Shown piece by piece: positions 1 through 9,583 of a DNA stretch of 47,156 nucleotides. Below the pieces are notes generated by a model. The model did no database searches. It worked only from the letters and a program-made list of their open reading frames with translations, and was not told the DNA's origin. Within the stretch, counting starts at the first letter, position 1. Every line of letters begins with the position of its first letter. The DNA lies in NCBI GenBank assembly GCA_001767495.1, contig MELA01000099.1:9877-57032 (forward strand). Reading direction: 5' to 3'. Origin of the DNA: Acidobacteria bacterium RIFCSPLOWO2_12_FULL_65_11. Its GTDB lineage: Bacteria > Acidobacteriota > Vicinamibacteria > Vicinamibacterales > CAVVIG01. Position numbers and translations under genes: made by a program.

Positions 1-919
1 GATCGATCGGCCCGGTGAGCGTCCGCGCCAGCCACAGGCTGCCGATCGCCGCGAGCGCTATGCCGCCGAGCGCGATCGTCGCCAGTGTGAGGAGCGCCGA
101 CTGCGTCGCCTGGCGCGTGGCGGCGTCAATCGAATTGAGCGCGTAGATCCGCGCCACGCCGGCATCGAAGAGCGTGCGGACGGCGTGTTCCTCGCCGAGC
201 AGCGTGCGCCTCTCGCCCTCGGCGCTCTCCGTAAACGCGGCGAGCAATTCGGGCGGAAGCGTGCTCGCCACGGGTTTGCCTTCCACGGTGATCACCACCG
301 ATGCCCCGGCCAACTCGGCCAGTTGCCCCGCGTACGCCGCGTCGAGGCTGGTCCCGACGAGCAGCGTGCCGATGTCAGCTTGGTCGAGCCGCAGCGGCGC
401 GCCCGTGACACGGAACGCCCCGCCGGGCACGGTGGCCACGCCCTGACCGCTCCCTCCCGGCATCGGGGCAATCGTGACGCGCAGGCCGTCGGGCCACGCC
501 CGTTGCGCGGGGCCGGCCGCCGTGAAGACGCGGTCGTCGGTGTCGAGGAGGGCAATCACGTTCGCGCTCGTCAGCGACGCGAGCTTTTCCACCTCGATCC
601 GGACCGTCCGCCGTAGCGCCGTCTCCTGATCCTGTGTGAGACCGGAAAACCGACTTTCGGCGAAATAGGTTTCGAGGGCGGCCTTGAGCGTGGGGTTCTC
701 GGTCAGCGTCGACACGACCGCCGCCAGGTCCTGCTGCCGCCGGGCCTCGAGCATCGAGAACAGGCGCGCGCCAGCCCGCAGCTTGTCGGTCTCCGCCGCA
801 CGCACCCGCCCCCGCACGTCGACCGTCAGCACGACGAACACGACGAGCAGGATCACGGCCAGCGTGCTGAAGGTGACGGCCAGCGTGCGAACGATCAGCC
901 GGGGAGGTCCCTTGCGCAT
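1..919 (-). CDS. Sensor histidine kinase, N-terminal part (cut by window edge)
   Basis: The ORF reads from an ATG at 919 to the window edge without a stop, so only about 306 N-terminal residues are present. Residues ~8-28 form a hydrophobic membrane segment after MRKGPPR. A periplasmic sensing region of about 235 residues follows, of dCache/double-PAS character by layout. A second hydrophobic segment near residues 275-300 leads into LARTLTGPID, which looks like the start of a HAMP linker. Kinase domains would lie outside the window, so 'histidine kinase' is inferred from topology; an adenylate/diguanylate cyclase or chemoreceptor would look the same here. It starts 6 nt after the stop of the cupredoxin-like gene, so the two are probably co-transcribed and the secreted protein may be linked to the signal sensed. 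Confidence 0.7.
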   Translation of the reverse strand, partial: MRKGPPRLIVRTLAVTFSTLAVILLVVFVVLTVDVRGRVRAAETDKLRAGARLFSMLEARRQQDLAAVVSTLTENPTLKAALETYFAESRFSGLTQDQETALRRTVRIEVEKLASLTSANVIALLDTDDRVFTAAGPAQRAWPDGLRVTIAPMPGGSGQGVATVPGGAFRVTGAPLRLDQADIGTLLVGTSLDAAYAGQLAELAGASVVITVEGKPVASTLPPELLAAFTESAEGERRTLLGEEHAVRTLFDAGVARIYALNSIDAATRQATQSALLTLATIALGGIALAAIGSLWLARTLTGPID

Positions 920-925
920 GGCCCG

Positions 926-1633
926 CTACGGCTGCTTCGGCACGGGAAGCACGAAATCGGCCGCCACCGAACGACCCGCCCCGACCGACACCTCGATCGT
1001 GGTATCGCCGAGCCGCTCGTGCCATGCGGTGACCTCGCGCTGACCAGTGGGCACGCCCCTCAGCTCGAACCGCCCCGCCTCGTCGGGAACGGCGAACCAC
1101 GGATGATCGAACACCAACACCGTGGCGCTCATGTGCGAATGGATCTGGCAGAACACCTTCACGAGCCCGGGTCTGTCGAAGCGGATGCGCCGCCGCACAC
1201 CCGTCGGGTAACGGCCGAGGTCGAATGTCGCCGCGCGCGACAGCGAGAACACGTTGTGATAGAACGGGTCCTCGTTGGGAAACTCCACCTCCGACCCGCG
1301 CGTCAGCGCGACCACGCGCGGGACGAACGTCTCGCCGTGCTGGCGTATCTCGGCCTTCATCGCCGCAAGCCCCGGCTGCGGCGGCGCGTCCCGCAGGTAG
1401 ACCACGACGTGGCGCAGCTCGGAGGGCGGCGCGAGGCTATCGGGGCTGACGCTGCGCGCTGGATAAGGAGCGAGCGCGCGCCGCGTCGTGATCGGGACGC
1501 CGATTTCCACGCGTCCGCCGATCACGGCGTCGCCCGCCTGTGTCGCGGCGGCCGGGACCTGCAGGCTGAGCGCGGCGGCGGCCAGCGCGAGGGCCGCGAC
1601 GACCAGCGGGAGGGTGGCGGCGGATTGCTTCAT
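926..1633 (-). CDS. Secreted cupredoxin-like protein (plastocyanin/methylamine-utilisation type)
   Basis: About 235 aa from the ATG at 1633; an in-frame ATG at 1648 is equally possible and neither has a strong ribosome binding site. The N-terminus is a signal peptide (hydrophobic LPLVVAALALAAAALSL, then Ala-rich). The central region resembles a plastocyanin-like fold: a FPNEDPFYHNVFS strand supplies one histidine, and the VFCQIHSHM loop supplies the Cys-His-Met set expected of a type 1 copper site. A C-terminal carboxypeptidase-regulatory-like beta domain follows (GRFELRGVPTGQREVTAWH). Role: periplasmic copper protein, perhaps electron transfer or redox/metal sensing. It lies just upstream of a membrane sensor, which suggests a linked function; no substrate can be named. 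Confidence 0.72.
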   Translation of the reverse strand: MKQSAATLPLVVAALALAAAALSLQVPAAATQAGDAVIGGRVEIGVPITTRRALAPYPARSVSPDSLAPPSELRHVVVYLRDAPPQPGLAAMKAEIRQHGETFVPRVVALTRGSEVEFPNEDPFYHNVFSLSRAATFDLGRYPTGVRRRIRFDRPGLVKVFCQIHSHMSATVLVFDHPWFAVPDEAGRFELRGVPTGQREVTAWHERLGDTTIEVSVGAGRSVAADFVLPVPKQP

Positions 1634-1746
1634 GACTCGGTCAAACATTATCGTCGAACATACCCGCGGTTCAACGGTGAAATGGCCCGCTCCCCGAGTC
1701 GGCCGGGGTCGAGATCGAGCGCCGGCTGCAGGACACCGAAGAGCAC

Positions 1747-1935
1747 TTGGCCCGCGGTGAGGGTATTCAGTTCGACGCCACCGGAACGCGAAATCCCAGC
1801 GGTCGTCCATGGCGCAAATGGTGGGGTTTCAGCCTGTCTTCGGACGGACGCAGCCTCGCGTTCGTGATGGGGAAGACGGTCACTGAAGTTTGGGCGCTCG
1901 AGAACTTCCTGCCCGCGCCGAGCGCCAAAAAGTGA
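1747..1935 (+). pseudogene. C-terminal remnant of a PD40/TolB-like repeat protein
   Basis: The reading frame ends with WWGFSLSSDGRSLAFVMG and then TEVWALENFLPA. This is the closing blade typical of WD40-like (PD40) domains at the C-terminus of Acidobacteria Ser/Thr kinases and TolB-like proteins. Nothing upstream supplies the rest of the protein: only about 45 recognisable residues remain, and no kinase or earlier PD40 repeats are seen. I read it as a leftover end of a deleted gene. The remaining sequence between 1649 and 2059 holds no other feature I can support. Confidence 0.5.
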
Positions 1936-2059
1936 GGCGATGACCTCAATCGAGTGACGACCTCTCCGGGATCGGGTGCCGCCTCCCGATCCCGGAGATC
2001 CCCACGGCGGCCCATCATCGAGAGACCGGCCCCCAGCGCTCCATCCAGCTTGCCGAGGC

Positions 2060-2076
2060 ATAACGCCGAGCGTTAT
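2060..2076. promoter_or_regulatory. Palindromic operator upstream of higBA
   Basis: ATAACGCCGAGCGTTAT is a perfect 7-bp inverted repeat with a 3-nt centre, ending 8 nt before the toxin start codon. HigA-type antitoxins bind such palindromes to autorepress their operon, so this is the likely HigA/HigBA binding site and overlaps the probable promoter or leader. Confidence 0.7.
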
Positions 2077-2084
2077 CATGGGCG

Positions 2085-2366
2085 GTGATTCGGGGCTTCC
2101 GCGACAGGGATACCGAGCGGCTGTTCGCCCGCCAGCCCGTCAGGAAGTTCGGTCCAGACCTCCAGCGTGTTGCGCTTCGGAAGTTGCGACAGCTCGATGC
2201 GGCGACTGGGCTCGAGGATCTCCGAGTCCCTCCAGGGAACCGGCTGGAGAGACTCGGTGGGGACCGTGCTGGTGAGCACAGCATTCGCCTCAACGATCAG
2301 TGGCGGATCTGTTTCCGCTGGGCGAAGGGCGGCGCGCACGAGGTTGAGATCGTGGACTATCACTGA
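2085..2366 (+). CDS. higB: HigB-like toxin (RelE/ParE superfamily mRNA interferase)
   Basis: 93 aa from a GTG start. MIRGFRDRDTERLF is the usual HigB opening, and the C-terminus IRLNDQWRICFRW...HEVEIVDYH is the conserved RelE/HigB core with Arg and the final Tyr-His. The family cleaves mRNA on the ribosome and is neutralised by the downstream antitoxin. The toxin-first order with an antitoxin 9 nt downstream is the hallmark of higBA. Length is normal and the frame is intact, so it is probably functional. Confidence 0.85.
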   Translation: MIRGFRDRDTERLFARQPVRKFGPDLQRVALRKLRQLDAATGLEDLRVPPGNRLERLGGDRAGEHSIRLNDQWRICFRWAKGGAHEVEIVDYH

Positions 2367-2375
2367 GGCGACATC

Positions 2376-2681
2376 ATGCCATCCAAGAAGCTCGAACCCG
2401 TCCATCCCGGAGAAGTCCTGCTGGAGGACTTTCTGAAGCCTCTGGAACTATCGCAGTACCGCGTCGCGAAGGGGCTCGGCGTGCCGCCTCGGCGGATCAA
2501 CGAGATCGTCCTGCGCAAGCGGGCGGTCAGTGCGGACACCGCCTTGCGGCTCGCGAGGTTTTTTGGCACGTCGGCCCGGTTCTGGTTGAATCTTCAGACC
2601 GCCTACGACCTGGACGTGCAGACCGATCGGCTCGCCCACCGTCTACACAAGGAAGTCGAAGTGCTTCCGCGCGCGAGCTGA
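2376..2681 (+). CDS. higA: HigA-like antitoxin (XRE-family HTH)
   Basis: 101 aa. VHPGEVLLEDFLKPLELSQYRVAKGLGVPPRRINEIV is the HigA/VapI helix-turn-helix signature, with residues ~25-45 forming the DNA-reading helices; FGTSARFWLNLQTAYDL is the conserved helix after the HTH. It neutralises HigB and, with it, represses the promoter through the palindrome at 2060-2076. The gene directly follows higB on the same strand. Confidence 0.88.
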   Translation: MPSKKLEPVHPGEVLLEDFLKPLELSQYRVAKGLGVPPRRINEIVLRKRAVSADTALRLARFFGTSARFWLNLQTAYDLDVQTDRLAHRLHKEVEVLPRAS

Positions 2682-2738
2682 CAGCGCCTCGCGGCGATCG
2701 CGATTCCTCTGACCGGCGATCCGAAGTTCCCGCCGACC

Positions 2739-3884
2739 CTACCCGGCCAGCACGCGACCCGGGTCCGCCGCGAACGCGGACGCTGGGACGATCTCGATGC
2801 CGTCCTCAGTCACGCGGCGCTTGGGCTCCAGACACACGACGATCCGTCGTACGCGCGAATGATCCGCGCGCAAGTGACGAAGTCCCTTGAGATGGTCGGC
2901 CGTGATCCGTCCGCTCGCCTTGGCTTCAATCGCCACCTCCATCTGACCGACGATGAAGTCCACCTCGATGCCGCTGGCCAGCCGCCAGTACGACAGCTCG
3001 GCGAACGACTCGTGATACGCGTTCCACGCGAGCAGTTCGTGGAGCACCCAGTTCTCGAAGGCCTTGCCGAACAATTCGCCGCCAGGCTGCAGCCGTCCCC
3101 GCCGGGCCAGGTGGTTCACGACCCCCACGTCGGAGAAGTAAAACTTGGGTGCCGCCACCACACGGCGCTTGGGCCGTCGCGTGTACCCCGGAAGCCAGCG
3201 TCCGAGCAGCGTGTCCTCGAGGATGCTGAAGTGGCCTTTGACGGTGTGGCCCGACACGCCACAATCGCGGGCGATGTTCGCGAAGTTCACCAGGTCGCCG
3301 TCGGAGAGGGCCGCCGCGTTGAGGAACGCCGAGAACAGGGGCAGGTTGCGCACCAGTCCCTCGGCCGCGACTTCTTCCTTCAGGTAGTCGCCGACATAGG
3401 ATGCCAGCAGGCGCTCGGGCCGGTCCGACTGGTAGTGCGTCGGCAGGTACCCGTGATTGAGCAGGCGCACCAGGTCCACGTCCTTGCCGATCTCCGCGGC
3501 GGTCAGCCCGCGAAGTTCGTAGCGGACTGCCCGGCCCCCGAGGAGATTGGCGGCGCCGCGCCGCACCTTGCGTGCGCTTGACCCGCACAGGGCGAAGCGG
3601 ATCTTCCGGTGCTCGTGGAGCCAGTGCACCTCGTCGAGCAGGGCCGGCACCTTCTGCACTTCGTCGATGACGACCTGTGCCGGCCGGGGTCCCGAGGCGA
3701 GTTCCTCGCGCAGCAGCTCGGGCCGCTCGAGATACCGGCGATACTCATCCGCCTTGAGCAGGTCGATCCAGACCGCGTCGGGGTACGTCTGGTGGAGCAG
3801 GGTCGTCTTACCGGTCTGCCGGGGCCCCCACAGGAAGAACGTCTCGCGGCCGGCCGGCGGGAGGCGCAACGCTCTTGTGAACAT
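2739..3884 (-). CDS. AAA ATPase with C-terminal DUF4143 (nuclease-like) domain
   Basis: About 381 aa from the ATG at 3884 (MFTRALRLPP); an alternative ATG lies at 3920. Walker A is WGPRQTGKTTLL, Walker B is VVIDEVQKVPALL, and a sensor-1-like LCGSSARKVRRG is present, typical of the AAA_14/DUF4143 family. The C-terminal part has FYFSDVGVVNHLARR, FENWVLHELLAW and EVDFIVG...VAIEAKAS; the D-x(n)-E-x-K arrangement is that of a PD-(D/E)XK-like domain. Family members are abundant, poorly understood and often found in mobile or toxin-antitoxin neighbourhoods. The gene is convergent with higBA and separated from it by only 57 nt. Confidence 0.85.
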   Translation of the reverse strand: MFTRALRLPPAGRETFFLWGPRQTGKTTLLHQTYPDAVWIDLLKADEYRRYLERPELLREELASGPRPAQVVIDEVQKVPALLDEVHWLHEHRKIRFALCGSSARKVRRGAANLLGGRAVRYELRGLTAAEIGKDVDLVRLLNHGYLPTHYQSDRPERLLASYVGDYLKEEVAAEGLVRNLPLFSAFLNAAALSDGDLVNFANIARDCGVSGHTVKGHFSILEDTLLGRWLPGYTRRPKRRVVAAPKFYFSDVGVVNHLARRGRLQPGGELFGKAFENWVLHELLAWNAYHESFAELSYWRLASGIEVDFIVGQMEVAIEAKASGRITADHLKGLRHLRADHSRVRRIVVCLEPKRRVTEDGIEIVPASAFAADPGRVLAG

Positions 3885-3915
3885 GAACTTCACTTTATCA
3901 TGATTAAATGAACTT
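3884..3915. promoter_or_regulatory. AT-rich near-palindrome flanked by TGAACTT direct repeats
   Basis: Immediately upstream of the DUF4143 ATPase start is TTTATCATGATTAAA (3894-3908), a near-palindrome, flanked by two TGAACTT copies (3884-3890 and 3909-3915). It is an AT-rich island in GC-rich DNA and plausibly holds the promoter or an autoregulatory site of the ATPase gene. Inference only. Confidence 0.35.
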
Positions 3916-3999
3916 ACCATGCTCCTCGCCAAAGGCCCGCGCTGCGCCTCCAGGGAATTAGTTGGAGACGCGCCGGCGGCCGCATCGCACTGCCCTGGG

Positions 4000-5535
<1,536 letters not shown>

Positions 5536-5563
5536 GCGACGCTTGGCTCACATCGGGCGGCTG

Positions 5564-6124
5564 TCAGCGAGAGAACGAACGATCGAACAGCTCTTCAATC
5601 GCTCTTCGACCGTTGGGCTGGAGCGACCTCGTGCCGGTGCCGGTGAAATGCGGATGCGCGATGAGGGGGCCGTTCGCCGTGGGCAGCGTCTGCCACTCGC
5701 GGGCGGACCACTTCAGCCAGCGGTCCTTCTCCTGATCGAAGACGTACAGCGGCTTGTTGCAGAGCTTCGCAAACTCCGCGCCCCAGCCGGTGCCGCCGCG
5801 GACGGTGGCGTCGGGGAGAATCGTCCCGACGACGTAGATTTCCTGGCCGGCGTTGATCTGATACCAGAGCGTCTGCAGGACCTTGCGGATGGCGACGCCC
5901 TGTGAGTAGCGGCGGTTCATCAGCTTCGACACGTACTCGAGGCTGACGTCGCCAGAGAGCAACTCCTCGTGATTGAGGACGCGCACGCCGCGCGTACGCT
6001 CGTGGTTGTGGCCGTCGAGGGTGAAGTTCACCTCCTCGACTCCGGCCCGCTCCGCGCACCGGCCGAACTCGGCTTCCGCGCCGGCCGCCCCGCCGCTGAA
6101 GAGGATGCAATCGTCTGCTTTCAT
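5564..6124 (-). CDS. Conserved protein of unknown function, Rossmann/SLOG-like
   Basis: About 187 aa from the ATG at 6124 (MKADDC); a TTG at 6133 is also in frame. The N-terminal FSGGAAGAEAEFGRCAE looks like a glycine-rich nucleotide-binding loop after a strand. Later come QEIYVVGTILPDATVRGGTGWGAEFA and NKPLYVFDQEKDRW, reminiscent of SLOG/LOG-type Rossmann proteins that bind nucleotides or process N-glycosides. This family placement is tentative and I do not recognise a named family. It lies between arfB and the ABC-F gene with gaps of 11 and 28 nt, so it is probably co-transcribed with them. Confidence 0.6.
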   Translation of the reverse strand: MKADDCILFSGGAAGAEAEFGRCAERAGVEEVNFTLDGHNHERTRGVRVLNHEELLSGDVSLEYVSKLMNRRYSQGVAIRKVLQTLWYQINAGQEIYVVGTILPDATVRGGTGWGAEFAKLCNKPLYVFDQEKDRWLKWSAREWQTLPTANGPLIAHPHFTGTGTRSLQPNGRRAIEELFDRSFSR

Positions 6125-6135
6125 GAGATCCAATT

Positions 6136-6552
6136 CTAGTCTTCATCCTTCCTGGTTCGCAGCGCCTTGACCGCGCTCCGCTTCTTCTTCGTCTCCAGGC
6201 GCTTCTCGCGCGAGGCGGCTTTCGGCCTGGTGGGCCGCCGCGTTTTCGGTCGCTTGGCGGCGCGCTGCAGAAGGGCGACGAGCCTGGCCCGCGCAGCCTC
6301 GCGATTCTGGAGCTGCTCGCGATGCACGCGGCTATCGATCAGCAGCACGCCGGCGGTCGTCATGCGGCGTCCGGCGATCGCGACCAGTCGGTCTTTCACG
6401 TCGGGCGGCAGCGACGATCCGCGCACGTCGAACCGCAGCTCGACGGCGGTGGCCACTTTGTTGACGTTCTGACCGCCGGGGCCCGTAGCGCGGACGAAGC
6501 GCTCCTGCACCTCGCGATCGTCGAGCACGATGTCGTCGGTAACCTTGATCAT
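6136..6552 (-). CDS. arfB: ArfB/YaeJ-type alternative ribosome-rescue factor
   Basis: 138 aa from the ATG at 6552 (MIKVTDDIVLDD). The catalytic GPGGQNVNK loop identifies a class-I release-factor-like peptidyl-tRNA hydrolase. The short single-domain architecture and Lys/Arg-rich tail (RPKTRRPTRPKAASREKRLETKKKRS) are those of ArfB, whose tail enters the empty mRNA channel of stalled ribosomes. It heads the minus-strand group arfB - unknown - ABC-F and is divergent from the amidohydrolase operon at 6723. Confidence 0.92.
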   Translation of the reverse strand: MIKVTDDIVLDDREVQERFVRATGPGGQNVNKVATAVELRFDVRGSSLPPDVKDRLVAIAGRRMTTAGVLLIDSRVHREQLQNREAARARLVALLQRAAKRPKTRRPTRPKAASREKRLETKKKRSAVKALRTRKDED

Positions 6553-6722
6553 GGGGCGTCGCTGTTTGGTTATGTTACGCTCGTCCCACGTCATCCTGCC
6601 TGATGGGGTCGAGCGATCGTTGCGAGGCTGACCGGCGCCGCTTCACAGGATCTTGACGGAACACGGGCCGCGGCAGTACAAGGATCCGGCGACACCACCC
6701 GGGATGGGGAGAATCATAATCA

Positions 6723-8075
6723 ATGAAGAAGCTGCTCGTCTTACTGGCCATTATCTGTCTCGCGTCATCCTGGAACTTTGGCTGGAACTTTGGCTGGAAC
6801 TTCGGCCTCGCCCAGGCTCCGGCGGCCCAGAGCCTGGTCATCACCAACGGACGAATCCTCGACGGCAACGGCCGCGTGATCGAGCGCGGCTCGGTCGTGG
6901 TCCGGGACGGACGGATCGTCTCGGTTTCCGAGGGGACGGCAACCGTCCCGGGCGCACAGCAGCTCGATGCGCAAGGCCGGACCGTCATGCCTGGATTCAT
7001 CGACGGCCATCGTCACGTCATCCAAGGAGATGCGACGCAGTGGCTGAACGAGCAGGCCCGGGCACGGATGCAGGATTATCTTGATGCCGGGTTCACGACC
7101 ATCCTGTCCGCGGGCGACTCCCAGCAGCAGATCCTGGAGCTGCGGCGGCGACTGCAGCAGGGCGAAATCCCTGGTCCCACGCTGATTGTGTCGGGGCGCG
7201 TGGCTTTGGCTGGGCGCGGCGGCGCGCCTGCCACGCCGGCACCCTCTGGTGGCGCGGCGCGCGGCGCGGGTGCCGGCGGCGGGCGCGGAGACCCGGCACG
7301 GTTTGACGTGGCGCGGCCGCCTCTTCGTCCCACACAGGCCGCCCCGGCGATCCCCGACGAGCAGACGCGGGCCGCGGTGCAGGCGCTCAAGGCGGCCGGC
7401 GTGGACGCGATCAAGACGGGGATCACCGTCACGCCCGGCGGCCCCGAGAAGGCGACGCTGACGGTTGTGGCGCAGGAAGCCCGGCGGCTGGGGATTGTGA
7501 CCATCACGCACGCGGTCACCGTCGAGGACACGCTCGCGGCGGTCGAAGCCGGCGTGGACGTGCTCGTGCACACGCCGCATATCGGCCGGTTGGAGGAATC
7601 GGACGCCGCGGTTCAGAAGATTGCCAGGTCGGGCATTCCCATGATGTCCACGCTGGCCATCTTCGTCCCACGGTTTGTCGGCAGCGACAACGTGCCCCAG
7701 TTCCGCGACCTCCTGCCATTTCCCTTCGACACGCTGTCGAGCGCCGGCCAGGGCCCGGTGAATGCGCGTCTGCTGTGGGAGGCCGGCCTCACCTACGGGT
7801 ACGGCACCGACACCAGCTATCGCCCCGTCGACTCGCTCGCGCACGAGCTGAAGCCGCTCAGCCTCGTCTTCTCCTCACGGGACATCGTCCGAATCCTGAC
7901 GCGCAACGCCGCGGTGGCGGTCCGCCGCCTCGACCAGATTGGGACGCTCGAGCCGGGCAAGCTCGCCGACATCACGATCGTCGACGGCGATCCGCTGGCC
8001 GACGTCAACAATGTCCTGAAGGTCGCCGTCGTGGTCAAAGGCGGAAAAATCGTCGTCGACAAACGTCAACGTTAG
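6723..8075 (+). CDS. Exported imidazolonepropionase-like amidohydrolase
   Basis: 450 aa. The signal peptide (MKKLLVLLAIICLASS...LAQA) contains an odd WNFG triple repeat. The amidohydrolase fold is clear: TNGRILDGNG at the N-terminal beta domain, metal ligands in PGFIDGHRHV, a probable metal-binding Lys near AIKTGITVTPGG, THAVT and VHTPHIG histidines, YGTDTS as the final Asp, and LEPGKLADITIVDGDPL closing the fold. A Gly/Ala/Pro/Arg-rich loop at about residues 160-190 interrupts the barrel. Substrate unknown; related enzymes hydrolyse cyclic amides or dipeptides. First gene of a three-gene cluster with the GSDH-like and alpha/beta hydrolase genes. A paralog lies at 33363-34736. Confidence 0.88.
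   Translation: MKKLLVLLAIICLASSWNFGWNFGWNFGLAQAPAAQSLVITNGRILDGNGRVIERGSVVVRDGRIVSVSEGTATVPGAQQLDAQGRTVMPGFIDGHRHVIQGDATQWLNEQARARMQDYLDAGFTTILSAGDSQQQILELRRRLQQGEIPGPTLIVSGRVALAGRGGAPATPAPSGGAARGAGAGGGRGDPARFDVARPPLRPTQAAPAIPDEQTRAAVQALKAAGVDAIKTGITVTPGGPEKATLTVVAQEARRLGIVTITHAVTVEDTLAAVEAGVDVLVHTPHIGRLEESDAAVQKIARSGIPMMSTLAIFVPRFVGSDNVPQFRDLLPFPFDTLSSAGQGPVNARLLWEAGLTYGYGTDTSYRPVDSLAHELKPLSLVFSSRDIVRILTRNAAVAVRRLDQIGTLEPGKLADITIVDGDPLADVNNVLKVAVVVKGGKIVVDKRQR
6771..6806 (+). repeat. Three tandem 12-bp units in a signal-peptide region
   Basis: TGGAACTTTGGC is repeated three times (third copy TGGAACTTCGGC), encoding Trp-Asn-Phe-Gly three times between the hydrophobic core and the probable cleavage site LAQA. 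The frame is kept, so the tract can change length without breaking the gene. Confidence 0.9.
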
Positions 8076-8092
8076 CGATTCGGGAGAACCTG

Positions 8093-9544
8093 ATGCGGCG
8101 TTCATTCAATCTTTCATCCAACCTTTCGACTCTTCGTCCGACTCACGTGATGCTGGCCGCGACGCTGATGGCCGCACTGGTGTTCGCGCAGACGCCCGGC
8201 GATCCGTTTCCGACGCCCATCCCCGCCGCCGACGGCGCGATCAAGGTGGACTTCGTCGAGTTCGCCTCGATTCCCGACAGCGACGGACAGGCGGCCCGGA
8301 TGATGCTGCTCGTCGACGAGCCGGGCACGCGCCGCATGTTCGTCAACGACATGCGCGGCCCGCTCCACAGCGTCAGCTACGACGGCAAGACCGTCACGCA
8401 ATACCTCGATATCAATGCGGCGACTTGGGGAGTGCTCGTCAATTCCACCGGGAACGAGCGCGGTGTCCAGAGCTTCGCCTTCCATCCCCAGTTCGGCCGG
8501 GCCGGCACGCCGGGCTTTGGAAAGTTCTACACGCTGCTCGACACGAGCAATGTCGACCCTCCGCCCGACTTCAGGCCGCTCGGGGCCACCACCAACACGC
8601 ACGATACGGTCCTGCTCGAATGGACCGCCAGAACACCCAGCGCCGCGACATACGACGGCGGCGCGCCGCGCGAGCTGATGCGGTGGGAGCAGCCGTTTGC
8701 CAACCACAACGCCGGCCACCTGACGTTCAATCCGCTCGCGACACCCGCGAGTTCCGACTTCGGGCTGATTTACATGGGCTTTGCCGACGGCGGCAGCGGG
8801 GGCGACCCGCTCAATCTCGCGCAGAACCGGAGCTCGGCGTTCGGGAAGATCCTGCGCATCGACCCGATCGGCAGGAATAGCGCCAACGGCAAGTACGGCA
8901 TTCCGGCCAATAACCCGTTCGTCAACGCCGGCGCTGGCACGCTCGGCGAGATCTACGCCGAGGGCCTGCGCAATCCGCAGCGCTTCGCCTGGGACTCGAG
9001 AAACGGCAGCATGTTTGTGGCCGACATCGGGCAGAACATCGTGGAGAAGGTCAGCCTCGTGACGGCCGGCGCCAACCTCGGGTGGAACAAGTGGGAAGGC
9101 AGCTACCCGTTCGCCGGTCGCGGGATCACGATCGAGAACCTCCGCGGCGATCCGGCGATCATCTATCCGCTGGTCGAGTACGGCCAAGTGGATCCGCTGT
9201 TCCAGCCGCAGTCTGCCGTGACCATGTGCTGCGTCTACCGCCGGACCGAGATCCGTCAGTTGACGGGCCTGGTGCTGTTCGGCGACAACCCGAGCGGAGA
9301 GATCTTCTACTTCAACGCCGACACGCTCCCCAAAGGAGGACAGGATTCCATCCGCCGCGTTCTGTTCAACGACAAGGGCGTCCCAAAGACGCTCCTCCAG
9401 TTGATTCAGGAAAAAGCTGCCGCGCTCGGCAAGCAGCCGGTTTCGCGCGCGGACCTGCGCTTCGGCCCGGGACCGGACGGTCAGATCTTCATTCTCAACA
9501 AGCGTGATGGAACGATTCGCCTGCTCGTTCCCTCGCGTCCCTAA
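8093..9544 (+). CDS. Exported glucose/sorbosone dehydrogenase-like (GSDH) beta-propeller
   Basis: 483 aa from the ATG at 8093, preceded by GGGAG 7-8 nt upstream. An N-terminal export signal (hydrophobic HVMLAATLMAALVFA) is followed by the six-bladed propeller fold of PQQ-type soluble aldose dehydrogenases: GVQSFAFHPQFG, ANHNAGHLTFNP, SSAFGKILRIDPIG, GEIYAEGLRNPQRFAWD, FVADIGQNIVEKV and NLGWNKWEG. These are the family hallmarks. The family usually oxidises sugars in the periplasm with bound PQQ, but many Acidobacteria members have unknown substrates and cofactor use cannot be read here. It starts 17 nt after the amidohydrolase stop. Confidence 0.85.
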   Translation: MRRSFNLSSNLSTLRPTHVMLAATLMAALVFAQTPGDPFPTPIPAADGAIKVDFVEFASIPDSDGQAARMMLLVDEPGTRRMFVNDMRGPLHSVSYDGKTVTQYLDINAATWGVLVNSTGNERGVQSFAFHPQFGRAGTPGFGKFYTLLDTSNVDPPPDFRPLGATTNTHDTVLLEWTARTPSAATYDGGAPRELMRWEQPFANHNAGHLTFNPLATPASSDFGLIYMGFADGGSGGDPLNLAQNRSSAFGKILRIDPIGRNSANGKYGIPANNPFVNAGAGTLGEIYAEGLRNPQRFAWDSRNGSMFVADIGQNIVEKVSLVTAGANLGWNKWEGSYPFAGRGITIENLRGDPAIIYPLVEYGQVDPLFQPQSAVTMCCVYRRTEIRQLTGLVLFGDNPSGEIFYFNADTLPKGGQDSIRRVLFNDKGVPKTLLQLIQEKAAALGKQPVSRADLRFGPGPDGQIFILNKRDGTIRLLVPSRP

Positions 9545-9583
9545 CGAATGCGGCGCCGAACGCGCAGACCTGGGAGCTCAGCC

